Assembly (NCBI GenBank): GCA_949316495.1
Contig: OX439002.1
Location: 7,595,501 to 7,659,500 of the forward strand
Length of the DNA stretch: 64,000 bases
Origin: Amphiduros pacificus
Lineage: Eukaryota > Annelida > Polychaeta > Phyllodocida > Hesionidae
Direction of reading: 5' to 3'
The first letter of the stretch is position 1. Every line of letters begins with the position of its first letter. Positions 38,031 through 49,749 of this stretch are shown piece after piece. The translations under genes and the position numbers were made by a program. The notes under the pieces are model-generated. The model did no database searches. It saw only the letters and a list, made by a program, of their open reading frames with translations, and was not told the DNA's origin.

Positions 38031-38640
38031 TTAGTGCCTAGCTACCTTTAACTCTAATGTCCCACTCACACTCTGATTATTATCAGAGACTTATTACAAG
38101 TCATCTTCTTTGGCGATTTAAAGAAAATAAGAATGAATTTAGAACGTTTGTAGATTTAATAAGAATAAGGATATCTGTTAATGTTAAAGTGTACCAAAGC
38201 TTCTCTGATTATATTTAGATGTTGTTTATCGATCTAGGGCGATTTATTACAAACCACTACCCACCAGTACGAAGCATAATAGAACTACGCAACCCTCAAC
38301 CATCGGCAACGAATTACAAACGTATAAATATGATTTTACCATTCAATGTGCATGGCGAATGTTTAGAACGATTTAAACATTTGCCAGAATTTGTCGGGCA
38401 CCAGGACATGTATAAAGAACTATAAAGACTAGGGCGATTTATTACAAACCACTACCCACCAGTACGAAGCATAATAGAACTACGCAACCCTCAACCATCG
38501 GCAACGAATTACAAACGTATAAATATGATTTTACCATTCAATGTGCATGGCGAATGTTTAGAACGATTTAAACATTTGCCAGAATTTGTCGGGCACCAGG
38601 ACATGTATAAAGAACTATAAAGAACCATAAAGACTGCTGG
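38031..38640 (+). pseudogene. Relic of an unknown coding sequence with a 195-bp tandem duplication
   Basis: A plus-strand frame runs from about 38041 to 38425 with one stop. It reads SDYYQRLITSHLLWRFKENK, then EFRTFVDLIRIR and, after the stop, LGRFITNHYPPVRSIIELRN, INMILPFNVHGECLERFKHL and PEFVGHQDMYKEL. The segment from CTAGGGCG at 38234 is repeated from 38429, so the unit is 195 bp (65 codons). The two copies are essentially identical and stay in the same frame. Downstream, LLDELRTNVRRRSADF (about 38633-38680) may be more of the same sequence in another frame. Composition is protein-like, but I do not recognise the family; a host gene fragment or an unknown transposon ORF is equally possible. 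Confidence 0.4.
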
Positions 38641-38700
38641 ATGAACTTAGGACCAACGTCAGGAGACGTTCAGCTGATTTTTGAGTCGTTACAGTTCTCT

Positions 38701-39445
38701 ACCTGTGATATATCGACCTGTGATATATCGACCTGTGATATATCGACCTGTGATATATCGACCTGTGATATATCGACCTGTGATATATCGACCTGTGATA
38801 TATCGACCTGTGATATATCGACCTGTGATATATCGACCTGTGATATATCGACCTGTGATATATCGACCTGTGATATATCGACCTGTGATATATCGACCTG
38901 TGATATATCGACCTGTGATATATCGACCTGTGATATATCGACCTGTGATATATCGACCTGTGATATATCGACCTGTGATATATCGACCTGTGATATATCG
39001 ACCTGTGATATATCGACCTGTGATATATCGACCTGTGATATATCGACCTGTGATATATCGACCTGTGATATATCGACCTGTGATATATCGACCTGTGATA
39101 TATCGACCTGTGATATATCGACCTGTGATATATCGACCTGTGATATATCGACCTGTGATATATCGACCTGTGATATATCGACCTGTGATATATCGACCTG
39201 TGATATATCGACCTGTGATATATCGACCTGTGATATATCGACCTGTGATATATCGACCTGTGATATATCGACCTGTGATATATCGACCTGTGATATATCG
39301 ACCTGTGATATATCGACCTGTGATATATCGACCTGTGATATATCGACCTGTGATATATCGACCTGTGATATATCGACCTGTGATATATCGACCTGTGATA
39401 TATCGACCTGTGATATATCGACCTGTGATATATCGACCTGTGATA
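38701..39445. repeat. 15-bp satellite, 49 identical copies
   Basis: ACCTGTGATATATCG is repeated 49 times without a single difference, followed by a 10-base partial copy, before ending in CATGCCTTTG. Three frames stay open through it: plus-strand STCDI and PVIYR pentapeptides and minus-strand YHRSI. Total lack of variation points to very recent expansion. It lies directly beside the 195-bp duplication at 38234-38625. Confidence 0.98.
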
Positions 39446-40378
39446 CATGCCTTTGAAGTATTTTATCTGCAAGGTCAGTGGATACTCGGTCTACTTTACA
39501 TACTTAAGGCGACTTCAGAATGTAAATACAATAAGTTTCTCAATGTGATAGACACAATGTTTTCGGTAGTATAAGTAGCAACAGGTTTGGACAATACAGT
39601 GTTGACAATAAAACCAGTTGTGCCCAGTGCTGTGTTTTTTTTAACCAATAGTGACAAGCCCAATGTTTGGCAGAACCTATCATTCCCAGTGTTTTTATTA
39701 CTCCAGCCGAACCAGTTGTGCGCAGCTAGCTATTTGTTGTCAGCTGTGTGCACTGTGTGAAGATGGGAGGAATGCTGGCCGTGTGTTTACAGGCAGTGAC
39801 ACAGTTAGGAGACCAAGGTCAAGCAGAGCTCCCACTGGATACCAGAGCCAATCTCCAAACCTCCAGCTCATATTACAACAGTCCCTCCTCCAAAGCAGGA
39901 CAAACACTAATATACCGATGCAGACAATTTCAAAACCACAAATGAATCAACATATACATAACAGGAAGTTGTAAATAACAACAATCACATTATAACCCGG
40001 TACGTAATATATTGTTGGGTTAGACGATATTAACATTACAAACACTGTCATTTTCATTAACTATTGATCGTAGTGTTGAGCCCTATTAGAGTTCCATGTT
40101 TGATGTGAATTGAGCTAAACATGTACATGTATTTATAAGCATATCAATATATGCTGTGTGACGCAAATGCCACTGATGCATCTATATTATGAGGTGTACA
40201 TCTGGACATCTTCGTTATTATATTTGAGCTATTGACGTGGATAGGTATGAACCATGTTGCCATGCATTTACAGTCACCGTAGTTGTGTGCCTTATTGAAC
40301 CATATGGCCCGCACAACTAATAATCAACATAGCTCCGGCTTAACTTAGGATCAAATGATCGTAATTTTTTTAATATAT
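39446..40378. other. Unique sequence, no gene identified
   Basis: A GC-richer patch at 39640-39970 holds overlapping plus-strand frames of 107 and 65 codons. The short phrase AACCAGTTGTGC occurs twice (about 39611 and 39711). The frames are Ser/Gln/Thr-rich and unrecognised. Confidence 0.4.
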
Positions 40379-40850
<472 letters not shown>

Positions 40851-41240
40851 TTATGAAAAGGTATACAATTAAGTGCAATTGTTTTTGGTAAGTGTAAAGC
40901 AACATTTTATGCAATCAAAACAATACTTTAATCAGACTGATATGCACAATTTTGCTTGATAAAATAATTTATTATCTTGATTCAAGGAAAGTTATCCATT
41001 TTAGATCAGTGAATTGAAGTTGTAGCCCCACCTTATCAAGATACGACGACTTGGCGATGCACGTGTGTTCCTAATTAATCCCAGTGGGACCTTTATCACA
41101 TAAAGAGGATATGCACATAGGCAATACATCACAGCAAGAATATGTCTGCTATTGAGAAATATACAACTGTTCAAATCATGCCCATTATTCATCTTAGCCA
41201 AAAATAGATTAGACCTTTTTAAAAAATACGGCGATTAGAG
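40851..41240. other. Unique sequence, no gene seen
   Basis: AT-rich; one short minus-strand frame (41001-41201), unrecognised. A GCACGTGTG E-box near 41059. Confidence 0.45.
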
Positions 41241-42165
41241 CAAGTGTGGTGTACGCACTGTGTGTCACAGAATGATGAAGGACCTAGTTGCCCAGGCAAC
41301 GTCTTACAGTTATATGCGAGTATTTATGGGTTGGCTTTCTTTCTAGTTTCCTATTCAGAGAGTTCGGGACTTATTTGGTTGCCTACCCAGGAAAAAGACG
41401 TTTTCAGTGGTGTAGTTGTGAATTCACTGAGTTTATTTTTAGTGGTCTTCAGAAGATTTGTGTCTTCCCAGCATTCATTTGGAATCTCACGTGACACTCG
41501 TCAGCCAATCAGTCAAGCAGACGACATTTGGACAAAGCCATGCTCTGCTACTAGATTGGATAATTGAGGGCACCAGGCACTTGCAGGGGGCGCTATGCGA
41601 TGTCCTACATCATATAACATGGCTAGTTGTCTATCTCTCCAAAATATAATCTCTGTGAAACTGATAATCATGCCTTTTTATCTCTATGTGAAGCTCCCAA
41701 AAGACACTCTGTCTTTATATAAGATTTATGGAATTAATTATAATTTCAGTGCAATTGCAGGCACGTCCTGATTAGTTTGGCTTCCAGCCAGTTTACTTCA
41801 CTGACGTCACAAATCTCAGAGCCCCCCATCGTCCCCATTTTAATTGGATGTCTTGTATTATGTAACTGCAATCTAACGACATTCGCAGTTGTTGTTAGGT
41901 GATTCGAGCGGCTGGCAATGTCATTACTGCTCTGAGGAGCACGGGAGGACAACTTCCTTTGACCTGCTATTTGCTCCTGCAAAATCTTGCAATTCTTACC
42001 GGCACGGCAACCAGCCTGGAGTAAATATCCTGACAACCAGAACAAGCAGACTTTGTCATGAAAGAAGAAGAATACAGGGATTTAAATCCTTTCTATTTGA
42101 GTTCTTAAATAAACTGAACCAACCAAATAATATCAAAGAGGTAATGTCAAAGAGGGCCTTCGGCT
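41241..42165. promoter_or_regulatory. Motif-rich block: X-box, CTCF-like core, TCACGTGA, CRE
   Basis: The densest set of recognisable regulatory motifs in the window. GTTGCCCAGGCAAC (41287-41300) is a perfect inverted-repeat RFX X-box. TCACGTGA lies at 41487-41494, with a CCAAT box just after (CAGCCAATCAG, about 41502). CAGGGGGCGCTA (41584-41595) matches the bilaterian CTCF core. TGACGTCA lies at 41802-41809 with a TTTTAATTGG homeodomain-type site near 41838. Overlapping frames of 63-107 codons on both strands are not recognised as proteins. I read the block as a candidate enhancer or boundary element. Confidence 0.45.
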
Positions 42166-42949
42166 AATCTGTGAGCATAAATACTATCCTCCCCATGTGC
42201 CTATTAGATGTGCAGCCCTTAAATTGATGAAATAAAGAAAACATTCATCCAGTATGACTGTAATGATAATAACAACAGATAATTTTGGAAATAAATTATA
42301 ATAAATTTGATAACCTAATCATAACATTTAACTATGATTGAAACTCAGCATAAAAGCTTCTTGTTTTTGTTTTGATAGATAGGGATGTGTCCATAACTGA
42401 CGTCACAAATATGTGCATGCTTTAAATTTAAGACTGGTGCAAACCTGATGAGAAATTCAATAGTAAACTGCAAATTTTATCAAATTGTTAATTCTATTTT
42501 TTTGTACATGTCTGTGGGGGTGGTTTCCGCAGAGACTGGCTTATTAAGCACCGCAAGCCAGAAATACTGACGTCTTCGATAAGTGGGTGGGATGGACGAG
42601 ATTTCAGAGAAAATATGACAGATTAAAAAAGGTGGGGTGTTTTAATAGAAAACGAGAAGAACATAATGAAACATTATAGATTCATTGGATAGACTAAAGC
42701 AACAGGTTAAATAGTCCAATAATGTTTGCTGAAGATAAATATATAGGACCCAGCAGTAAAGTAATAGTTGAGGCACATCAATGTACAAGACTCAATGATA
42801 CAACGATGGCTGGGTGAGGTGGACAAGTGTATGAGGCCTAATAATAGTGTGATATTTCAAAAAGATTAGAGTGTGAATCCTAATATACATTGGTGTTCAA
42901 ATAGATGAGCGTATAAAGCACGGTCTAGATGAGATAGATCAGGAAAGGT
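42166..42949. other. AT-rich unique sequence with a second CRE
   Basis: TGACGTCA at 42398-42405 sits in the context ACTGACGTCACAAAT, the same 15 bases as at 41800-41814. A GC-richer patch (42510-42600) contains a further TACTGACGTCTTCG. No gene seen. Confidence 0.45.
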
Positions 42950-44640
42950 GGTTCAGACATTATAGTATAAGGACCCTATAAGACTATGACGGTCCAGACA
43001 TAATAACACAGGACCCTATAATACAATGACGGTCCAGACATAATAACACAGGACCCTATAGTACAATGACGGTCCAGACATAATAACACAGGACCCTATA
43101 ATACAATGACGGTCCAGACATAATAACACAGGACCCTATAGTACAATGACGGTCCAGACATAATAACACAGGACCCTATAATACAATGACGGTCCAGACA
43201 TAATAACACAGGACCCTATAGTACAATGACGGTCCAGACATAATAACACAGGACCCTATAATACAATGACGGTCCAAACATAATAACACAGGACCCTATT
43301 ATACAATGACGGTCCAGACATAATAACACAGGACCCTATTATACAATGACGGTCCAGACATAATAACACAGGACCCTATAATACAATGACGGTCCAGACA
43401 TAATAACACAGGACCCTATAGTACAATGACGGTCCAGACATAATAACACAGGACCCTATAATACAATGACGGTCCAGACATAATAACACAGGACCCTATA
43501 ATACAATGACGGTCCAGACATAATAACACAGGACCCTATAGTACAATGACAGTCCAGACATAATAACACAGGACCCTATAATACAATGACGGTCCAAACA
43601 TAATAACACAGGACCCTATAATACAATGACGGTCCAGACATAATAACACAGGACCCTATAATACAATGACGGTCCAGACATAATAACACAGGACCCTATA
43701 GTACAATGACGGTCCAGACATAATAACACAGGACCCTATAATACAATGACGGTCCAAACATAATAACACAGGACCCTATAATACAATGACGGTCCAGACA
43801 TAATAACACAGGACCCTATAATACAATGACGGTCCAGACATAATAACACAGGACCCTATAATACAATGACGGTCAAGACATAATAACACAGGACCCTATA
43901 GTACAATGACGGTCCAGACATAATAACACAGGACCCTATAATACAATGACGGTCCAAACATAATAACACAGGACCCTATAATACAATGACGGTCCAGACA
44001 TAATAACACAGGACCCTATAATACAATGACGGTTCATACATAATAACATAGGACCCTATAATACAATGACGGTCCAGACATAATAACACAGGACCCTATA
44101 GTACAATGACGGTCCAGACATAATAACACAGGACCCTATAATACAATGACGGTCCAGACATAATAACACAGGACCCTATAATACAATGACGGTCCAGACA
44201 TAATAACACAGGACCCTATAGTACAATGACGGTCCAGACATAATAACACAGGACCCTATAATACAATGACGGTCCAAACATAATAACACAGGACCCTATA
44301 ATACAATGACGGTCCAGACATAATAACACAGGACCCTATAATACAATGACGGTCAAGACATAATAACACAGGACCCTATAATACAATGACGGTCCAGACA
44401 TAATAACACAGGACCCTATAATACAATGACGGTCCAGACATAATAACATAGGACCCTATAATACAATGACGGTTCATACATAATAACATAGGACCCTATA
44501 ATACAATGACGGTCCAGACATAATAACACAGGACCCTATAGTACAATGACGGTCCAGACATAATAACACAGGACCCTATAATACAATGACGGTCCAAACA
44601 TAATAACACAGGACCCTATAATACAATGACGGTTCATACA
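42950..44640. repeat. 40-bp minisatellite array
   Basis: About 42 copies of a 40-bp unit with the cores TAATAACACAGGACCCTATA and ATACAATGACGGTCCAGACA. A GTAC/ATAC switch alternates regularly in the left part, giving an 80-bp dimer. The marker GGTCCAAACA recurs at about 43271, 43591, 43751, 43951, 44271 and 44591, so spacings of 320 bp (8 units) appear three times. Units with GGTTCATACA (about 44031, 44471, 44631) carry the sequence typical of the adjoining 42-bp array. Confidence 0.97.
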
Positions 44641-45628
44641 TAATATTGCATTGGATCCTATAGTACAATGGTGGTTCATACATAATAATATATAGGACCC
44701 TATAATACAATGGTGGTTCATACATAAGTTTACATTGGATCCTATAATACAATGGTGGTTCATACATAATATTACATTGGATCCTATAATACAATGGTGG
44801 TTCATACATAATATTGCATTGGATCCTATAGTACAATGGTGGTTCATACATAATAATATATAGGACCCTATAATATAATGGTGGTTCATACATAATATTA
44901 CATTGGATCCTATAATACAATGGTGGTTCATACATAATATTACATTGGATCCTATAGTACAATGGTGGTTCATACATAATAATATATAGGACCCTATAAT
45001 ACAATGGTGGTTCATACATAATTTTACATTGGATCCTATAATACAATGGTGGTTCATACATAATATTACATTGGACCCTATAGTACAATGGTGGTTCATA
45101 CATAATAATATATAGGACCCTATAATACAATGGTGGTTCATACATAATATTACATTGGACCCTATAATACAATGGTAGTTCATACATAATATTACATTGG
45201 ACCCTATAATACAATGGTGGTTCATACATAATATTACATTGGACCCTATAATACAATGGTGGTTCATACATAATATTACATTGGACCCTATAATACAATG
45301 GTGGTTCATACATAATATTACATTGGATCCTATAATACAATGGTGGTTCATACATAATATTACATTGGATCCTATAGTACAATGGTGGTTCATACATAAT
45401 AATATATAGGACCCTATAATACAATGGTGGTTCATACATAATATTACATTGGACCCTATAATACAATGGTGGTTCATACATAATATTACATTGGATCCTA
45501 TAATACAATGGTGGTTCATACATAATATTACATTGGACCCTATAATACAATGGTGGTTCATACATAATATTACATTGGACCCTATAATACAATGATGGTT
45601 CAGACATCATAGTGCATAGGACCCTATA
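44641..45628. repeat. 42-bp minisatellite array, related to the 40-bp array
   Basis: About 23 copies of a 42-bp unit with the cores TTGGATCCTATAATACAATG and GTGGTTCATACATAATATTA. It shares ACCCTATARTACAATG and the overall order with the 40-bp unit, so both stem from one ancestor. The 42-bp period is a multiple of three, and two minus-strand frames stay open for over 340 codons (44536-45610). Recurrent unit types (AATATATAGGACC, ATTACATTGGATCC, ATTGCATTGGATCC) alternate in blocks. Confidence 0.97.
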
Positions 45629-46794
45629 AAATACGGAATTGAGGCATGTGTGCAGTTAAGATTGATAAAGTGTGGTCATTTAATCTAATACTTCACTTGC
45701 TATTTGAGGAATGATTTAGATATAACATGTGATCTATTGTAGGACTGACGTCAAATGAGTGGCGTTGTTTCATGCACGGAACTCTTTCCGTTATGAGCAC
45801 TACAAAATGGATGCATGTTTCAATGGGACATTTATTCCATTATTAATCCTGCCAGTCCCTACAAGATATTAAACCACGTGATGTGAGTAATGAGTCGCTC
45901 TCTTGATGATGACGTGTGTGACAACTTACTGCTTCCAAAGAAAGACTGCTGATAATCCATTAACTCTTAACCCCAGTTTTTGAAGCAGACATGATCAATA
46001 ACCACTGCTCAGAAGCCGCGGGTCTCAGAAACTCGTGCCAATTTCCGCGCTAGCCACACGTGGAGTGTGGTAAAAGATAAGTTATCATTCTCTGGGAAGA
46101 AGTGTGCTGTTGTACTATCGTGATAACGTGACAATGGGAAATGATAAAGCTTTGTGGCAACATGATGTGCTAAAACATAGTCAGCGCGTTATATTCCCAC
46201 ATCGTATGTTAATGTTATATTGTGGTTAATATTTATCGCAGATCCCCTGAGAATATAAGCATGCTTGACTCTAACTGTGGTCACAGTAGAAATTGGCTAT
46301 TGTTGCATCCATCACAATGGAGTGATATTACATATTGGTATTAATGAGTGTATTCAAACACGGGTAAATTGCAATGTCATGGATCCATAGAGGATGTCTG
46401 TTAGTGTCATGGCAACTATTTCCTCTCCCAATTACATTGTATTCTTTCTTTCCATCTATCTTACAGCTGTCATTGAGTTTGAGTCCCATGCCACCATCAA
46501 GATGACATGCCTGCCACCAAGAGGCAAGAGCCCACCCAAGCAATGCAACTAGGCAATTGAACCTGAAAAATAGAAAAATAGAAAAAGTCCATTACCACAG
46601 TTGCGCCCAGACGTGGTAAAGTATTGTAAATGAGAGAGGCTTACGAGATGCATTGACAGCGAGTTAAAGGTTGTTTGTGTGTTTATGATAATTGCGGCAG
46701 TAAAAGCTATGCGCTCTGTCTTATATTGCTTATATCTCTGTCACGTGAGCATTGTTCCAATTAGTAGTTTATGGCCTTCATAATAAGGGGACAC
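45629..46794. other. Unique sequence with CRE and E-boxes, no gene seen
   Basis: TGACGTCA at 45746-45753, CCACGTGA near 45877, CACACGTGG near 46058 and TCACGTGA at 46741-46748 are visible. A mixed-composition patch at about 45880-46120 could be regulatory. The 71-codon minus-strand frame (46328-46543) is unrecognised. Confidence 0.4.
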
Positions 46795-47071
46795 GGGCCG
46801 CCTCGCAATTGGTTATAACGCAAGCTTAGAAGCACTAGTTCCTCTGTGATGATCCAAAGGTCGTGGGTTCGATTCCTAGCCATGTCATATAAGCTGAAGC
46901 CTGTGCATTAAGGGTTAACCCCTAATCCTTGTAAATCTGTGACTGGGTGGGTTTATATACCAAAGACCTGGGACATGACAGTTCAGTGAAGCAGCAATAA
47001 ATCTGCTACAAGTAGGTCTTGTCATGAAATAATGTTGAAAGTTAAGTAAAACCAAAACAAACAAAAACAAC
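46795..47071 (+). mobile_element. tRNA-derived SINE
   Basis: The 5' part resembles a tRNA gene with RNA polymerase III promoter boxes: an A-box-like TCGCAATTGG followed by TTATAACGC (about 46803-46820), and a perfect B-box GGTTCGATTCC (46866-46876) in GTGGGTTCGATTCCTAGCC. The body continues through GACTGGGTGGGTTTATATAC and a region with AAGCAGCAATAAATC. It ends in an A-rich CAAAA/AACAAA tail (about 47047-47071). The tRNA-like part cannot fold into a full tRNA. Boundaries are approximate and no target duplication was found. Confidence 0.65.
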
Positions 47072-47255
47072 GAGAAAAGTCTTTAATATGTATTGGTGCC
47101 TCAAATTGTTCCAGCCCATCTGGTCATGAAAGCCTCAGAATGCTTTATTTGTCAGAACTACAGGGAAAAAGTTTCCATTTTGACCCAATACAAGGTTATA
47201 GAACTCATTGCATTTGTGTTTAAATAATAACATGACTGGCAATTCATCTTCTGAT
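47072..47255. other. Unique sequence between SINE and GC-rich block
   Basis: Nothing recognised. Confidence 0.4.
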
Positions 47256-47640
47256 CCCCAACATCATTAGGGACCAGCCCAGGTTCACTGTAGAGATTGT
47301 CTTTTAGCCTTGTTATTACAGACACAAATTGGCGCGTCGCAGTGTTAATGGTGCAGGCCGGGGCTGCGCAGGCCCCACTTGCCACTATGATGACACTATC
47401 TCACACAAACTTGCATAACAAGTGTTGATATACGTACGTTTGAGGTTTTGAATTTATGCCACAGTAATGCATGTTTAAATATATGAAACAGATTTTTTTA
47501 TAGAAAATACGAACTACTTTAAACCTCCAATTTGTTATTACAGTAGTACATATGGATGCGGCCACATTCATTACTTGGGTCCGTCCTGAAGATGGCCGCA
47601 TTCAGGGGCTTGGTGAGTGGTCATGGTGACCTCATAATAG
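47256..47640. promoter_or_regulatory. Higher-complexity block with YY1-like site and GC palindrome
   Basis: Contains GGCGCG near 47333, GGGGCTGCGCAGGCCCC (about 47362-47378, nearly self-complementary around TGCGCA) and AAGATGGCCGC (47589-47599), a strong YY1-type site. Short frames on the minus strand are unrecognised. Confidence 0.3.
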
Positions 47641-49143
47641 AAAATCTATTGACCTTTGTGAGCAATTCATAATTTTGTATTTATCATTTATTTCACTGCC
47701 ATTATTTCTATCTCACAGGTTTCCTCATCAATATGTCCACTACATGTACTAATCTTTGTGTCATTTCATTGCGCTTCTCAGATTTCAATGCAGTAATCTT
47801 TAAGATCGCAGATTAATTCACAAAAATCATTCGCTTGAATACCCATTCGTGGGTAATGTGCAAATAGGACTCATTCTTTATATAGCAAAATCTAATCTAA
47901 TTTTCATTAAATCCCAATACTGATTATGACGAGGTAACTAAATGTCAAAGACCATGATAAAGAGAAAATCATTTATGGTATGACGTGTTTGTTCTATAAG
48001 TGAGTATTCCTGGAATAATGAAGTCATTTGGGGATTAAAAAGCTTTAAAAGCACCGAAAAAAGATGGCCCCAAGAATCTCACTTAAAAATCTCCTAAGAG
48101 TTTAAGATGGTTTGGTTTGACACCAGCCATTATTTTACCCTTTCGCTCCAGTATTAAGATATGTCTTGTGATTTACAAGAATTTGGTCAACATTCCATAT
48201 TCCATTGAACCTGGCAGAACATCTCTAAATCGTACAAAAGAGTTGCTGTTGGATATTTCTCAATCAAATATCGTTCACAGATTGGCATGTTTGCCTTTAA
48301 TGAATCATATGGAATGACTCACAAAGTATCCTCCATTTTTGTCCTTCCATGTATGTTGACATGAGGTAGTCTACCAGGAACGCTTGCCAATTATGTGGAG
48401 TGACAAAGGAGCGGTGCATCCATGTCACGTGAGCGATATAACACGCATGTAACAATATGCTCTACATGCATATATCCATGGTATCCAAGCACGGGGCTTG
48501 AAGTCTGTCTAGTTAATCACCCTTTTTAGTTTTAAACGATTTATTTGTCTTTGATAGGTTGCATTATAATAATATTATAATTTCTATGTATCTTTTACCA
48601 GTTCACATACTGGGTTTATGGAATATGTTTTCTATGTGCCTTTGTACAGTTCAGCCTTCTTTTTCGATAATATGTAGATCTCAATGTAGATATGTACATA
48701 TTCTGGATCATGTAATATGCACATCTCTGTCAGACACCATTGGTTTATCATATTACTCCAGTATTGTGGATCACTTAAGGCAGAGACATTTAAAACATGT
48801 TTAAATATCTCTGCTTAAATATCATTTTGCTAATTCCTAAACTTAGGATTGTGTCATGTAGGTTGATGTGTATTGTAATAACCAATTCAATAAATGATAT
48901 ATGACTAACTATGGGTACTGAGATGGGTGGGGCCTTTATGAAATAACAGGAAATGTAGGTCAAAACAAAAGCCTACATTTTCTGCACTGATAACTTCAAA
49001 GCTTAATATCTCAAGCTTGGATAACCATTCATCAATAAAGCTCTGGTTGGGGACAAGTGTTAATAGCACTCATTTTATTTAGTGCACATTTCAATGAGGA
49101 GTTATCGTATCACGGTCTCCATGTACGTTTGAATACCCTGTAT
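47641..49143. other. AT-rich unique sequence, no gene seen
   Basis: AAGATGGCC at 48061-48069 and TGTCACGTGAGC at about 48424-48435 are visible. The latter 12 bases also occur at about 46739-46750. Frames of 66-81 codons are unrecognised. Confidence 0.45.
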
Positions 49144-49743
49144 CAGTCTTCCCGATAGTCACCAGACCTTCAACGGACATTCGGTCCGACAAAGTTGACA
49201 TTTTCGCCGGACCGAAAGCATTTTTACCGGACCGTAAAAAAAAGAAAGAATATCATCGTGAAAAGTAAACAAGCCAGGTACAAGCTTCCCAAACGGCGAT
49301 ATAATTCAAATCTTTGTTTTATTTTGCACATAGAAATATTCTGACACGTGTCGGCAATAGTCCGCCTTCATTTAATAAGTTTAAAGTATGCACAAGTCAG
49401 AGAAAATGTGAGTTTAACAATGCTTAAATACGCATATAAGACACGAGGTCGTCATTATGAAAACCGGAAGTGATGGGGACAGGCTCGTATTTTTGGCGCG
49501 AAAATGATCGGACGCTATTCATTCGCATTGAAAATATTAATGTATTGCGCAATGATGGATCCCTGACACTTCGTATTTACGTTCGATGACTGCCGAACAT
49601 CTCGAGGGATAAATTTTGAGAAAAGTTAGAATTTTCACAAAAATACATGTCGGACATGAGGTCCGACTACGACAGAAAATATGCCGGACCGTGGCAAAAA
49701 ATATCGGTCTGGACCGGCGGTCCGGCGGTTATCAGGAAGACTG
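49144..49743. mobile_element. 600-bp TIR element (MITE) with subterminal CCGGACCG motifs
   Basis: The left end CAGTCTTCCCGATA and the reverse complement of the right end (CAGTCTTCCTGATA) match. The terminal inverted repeat extends about 25 bp, and its five differences are all transitions. The element is flanked on both sides by CTGTAT (49138-49143 and 49744-49749), a 6-bp target duplication. Inside both ends lie several GGTCCGACA/CCGGACCG words (for example 49181, 49206, 49228 and 49653, 49683, 49715-49730). These are possible transposase-binding subterminal repeats. No transposase is encoded. The superfamily is unclear; a 6-bp duplication is unusual. Confidence 0.8.
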
Positions 49744-49749
49744 CTGTAT

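Noticed and set aside
46795-46885. A true tRNA gene
   Set aside because: The B-box is perfect but the acceptor and anticodon arms do not pair, and the sequence continues into a SINE body with an A-rich tail.
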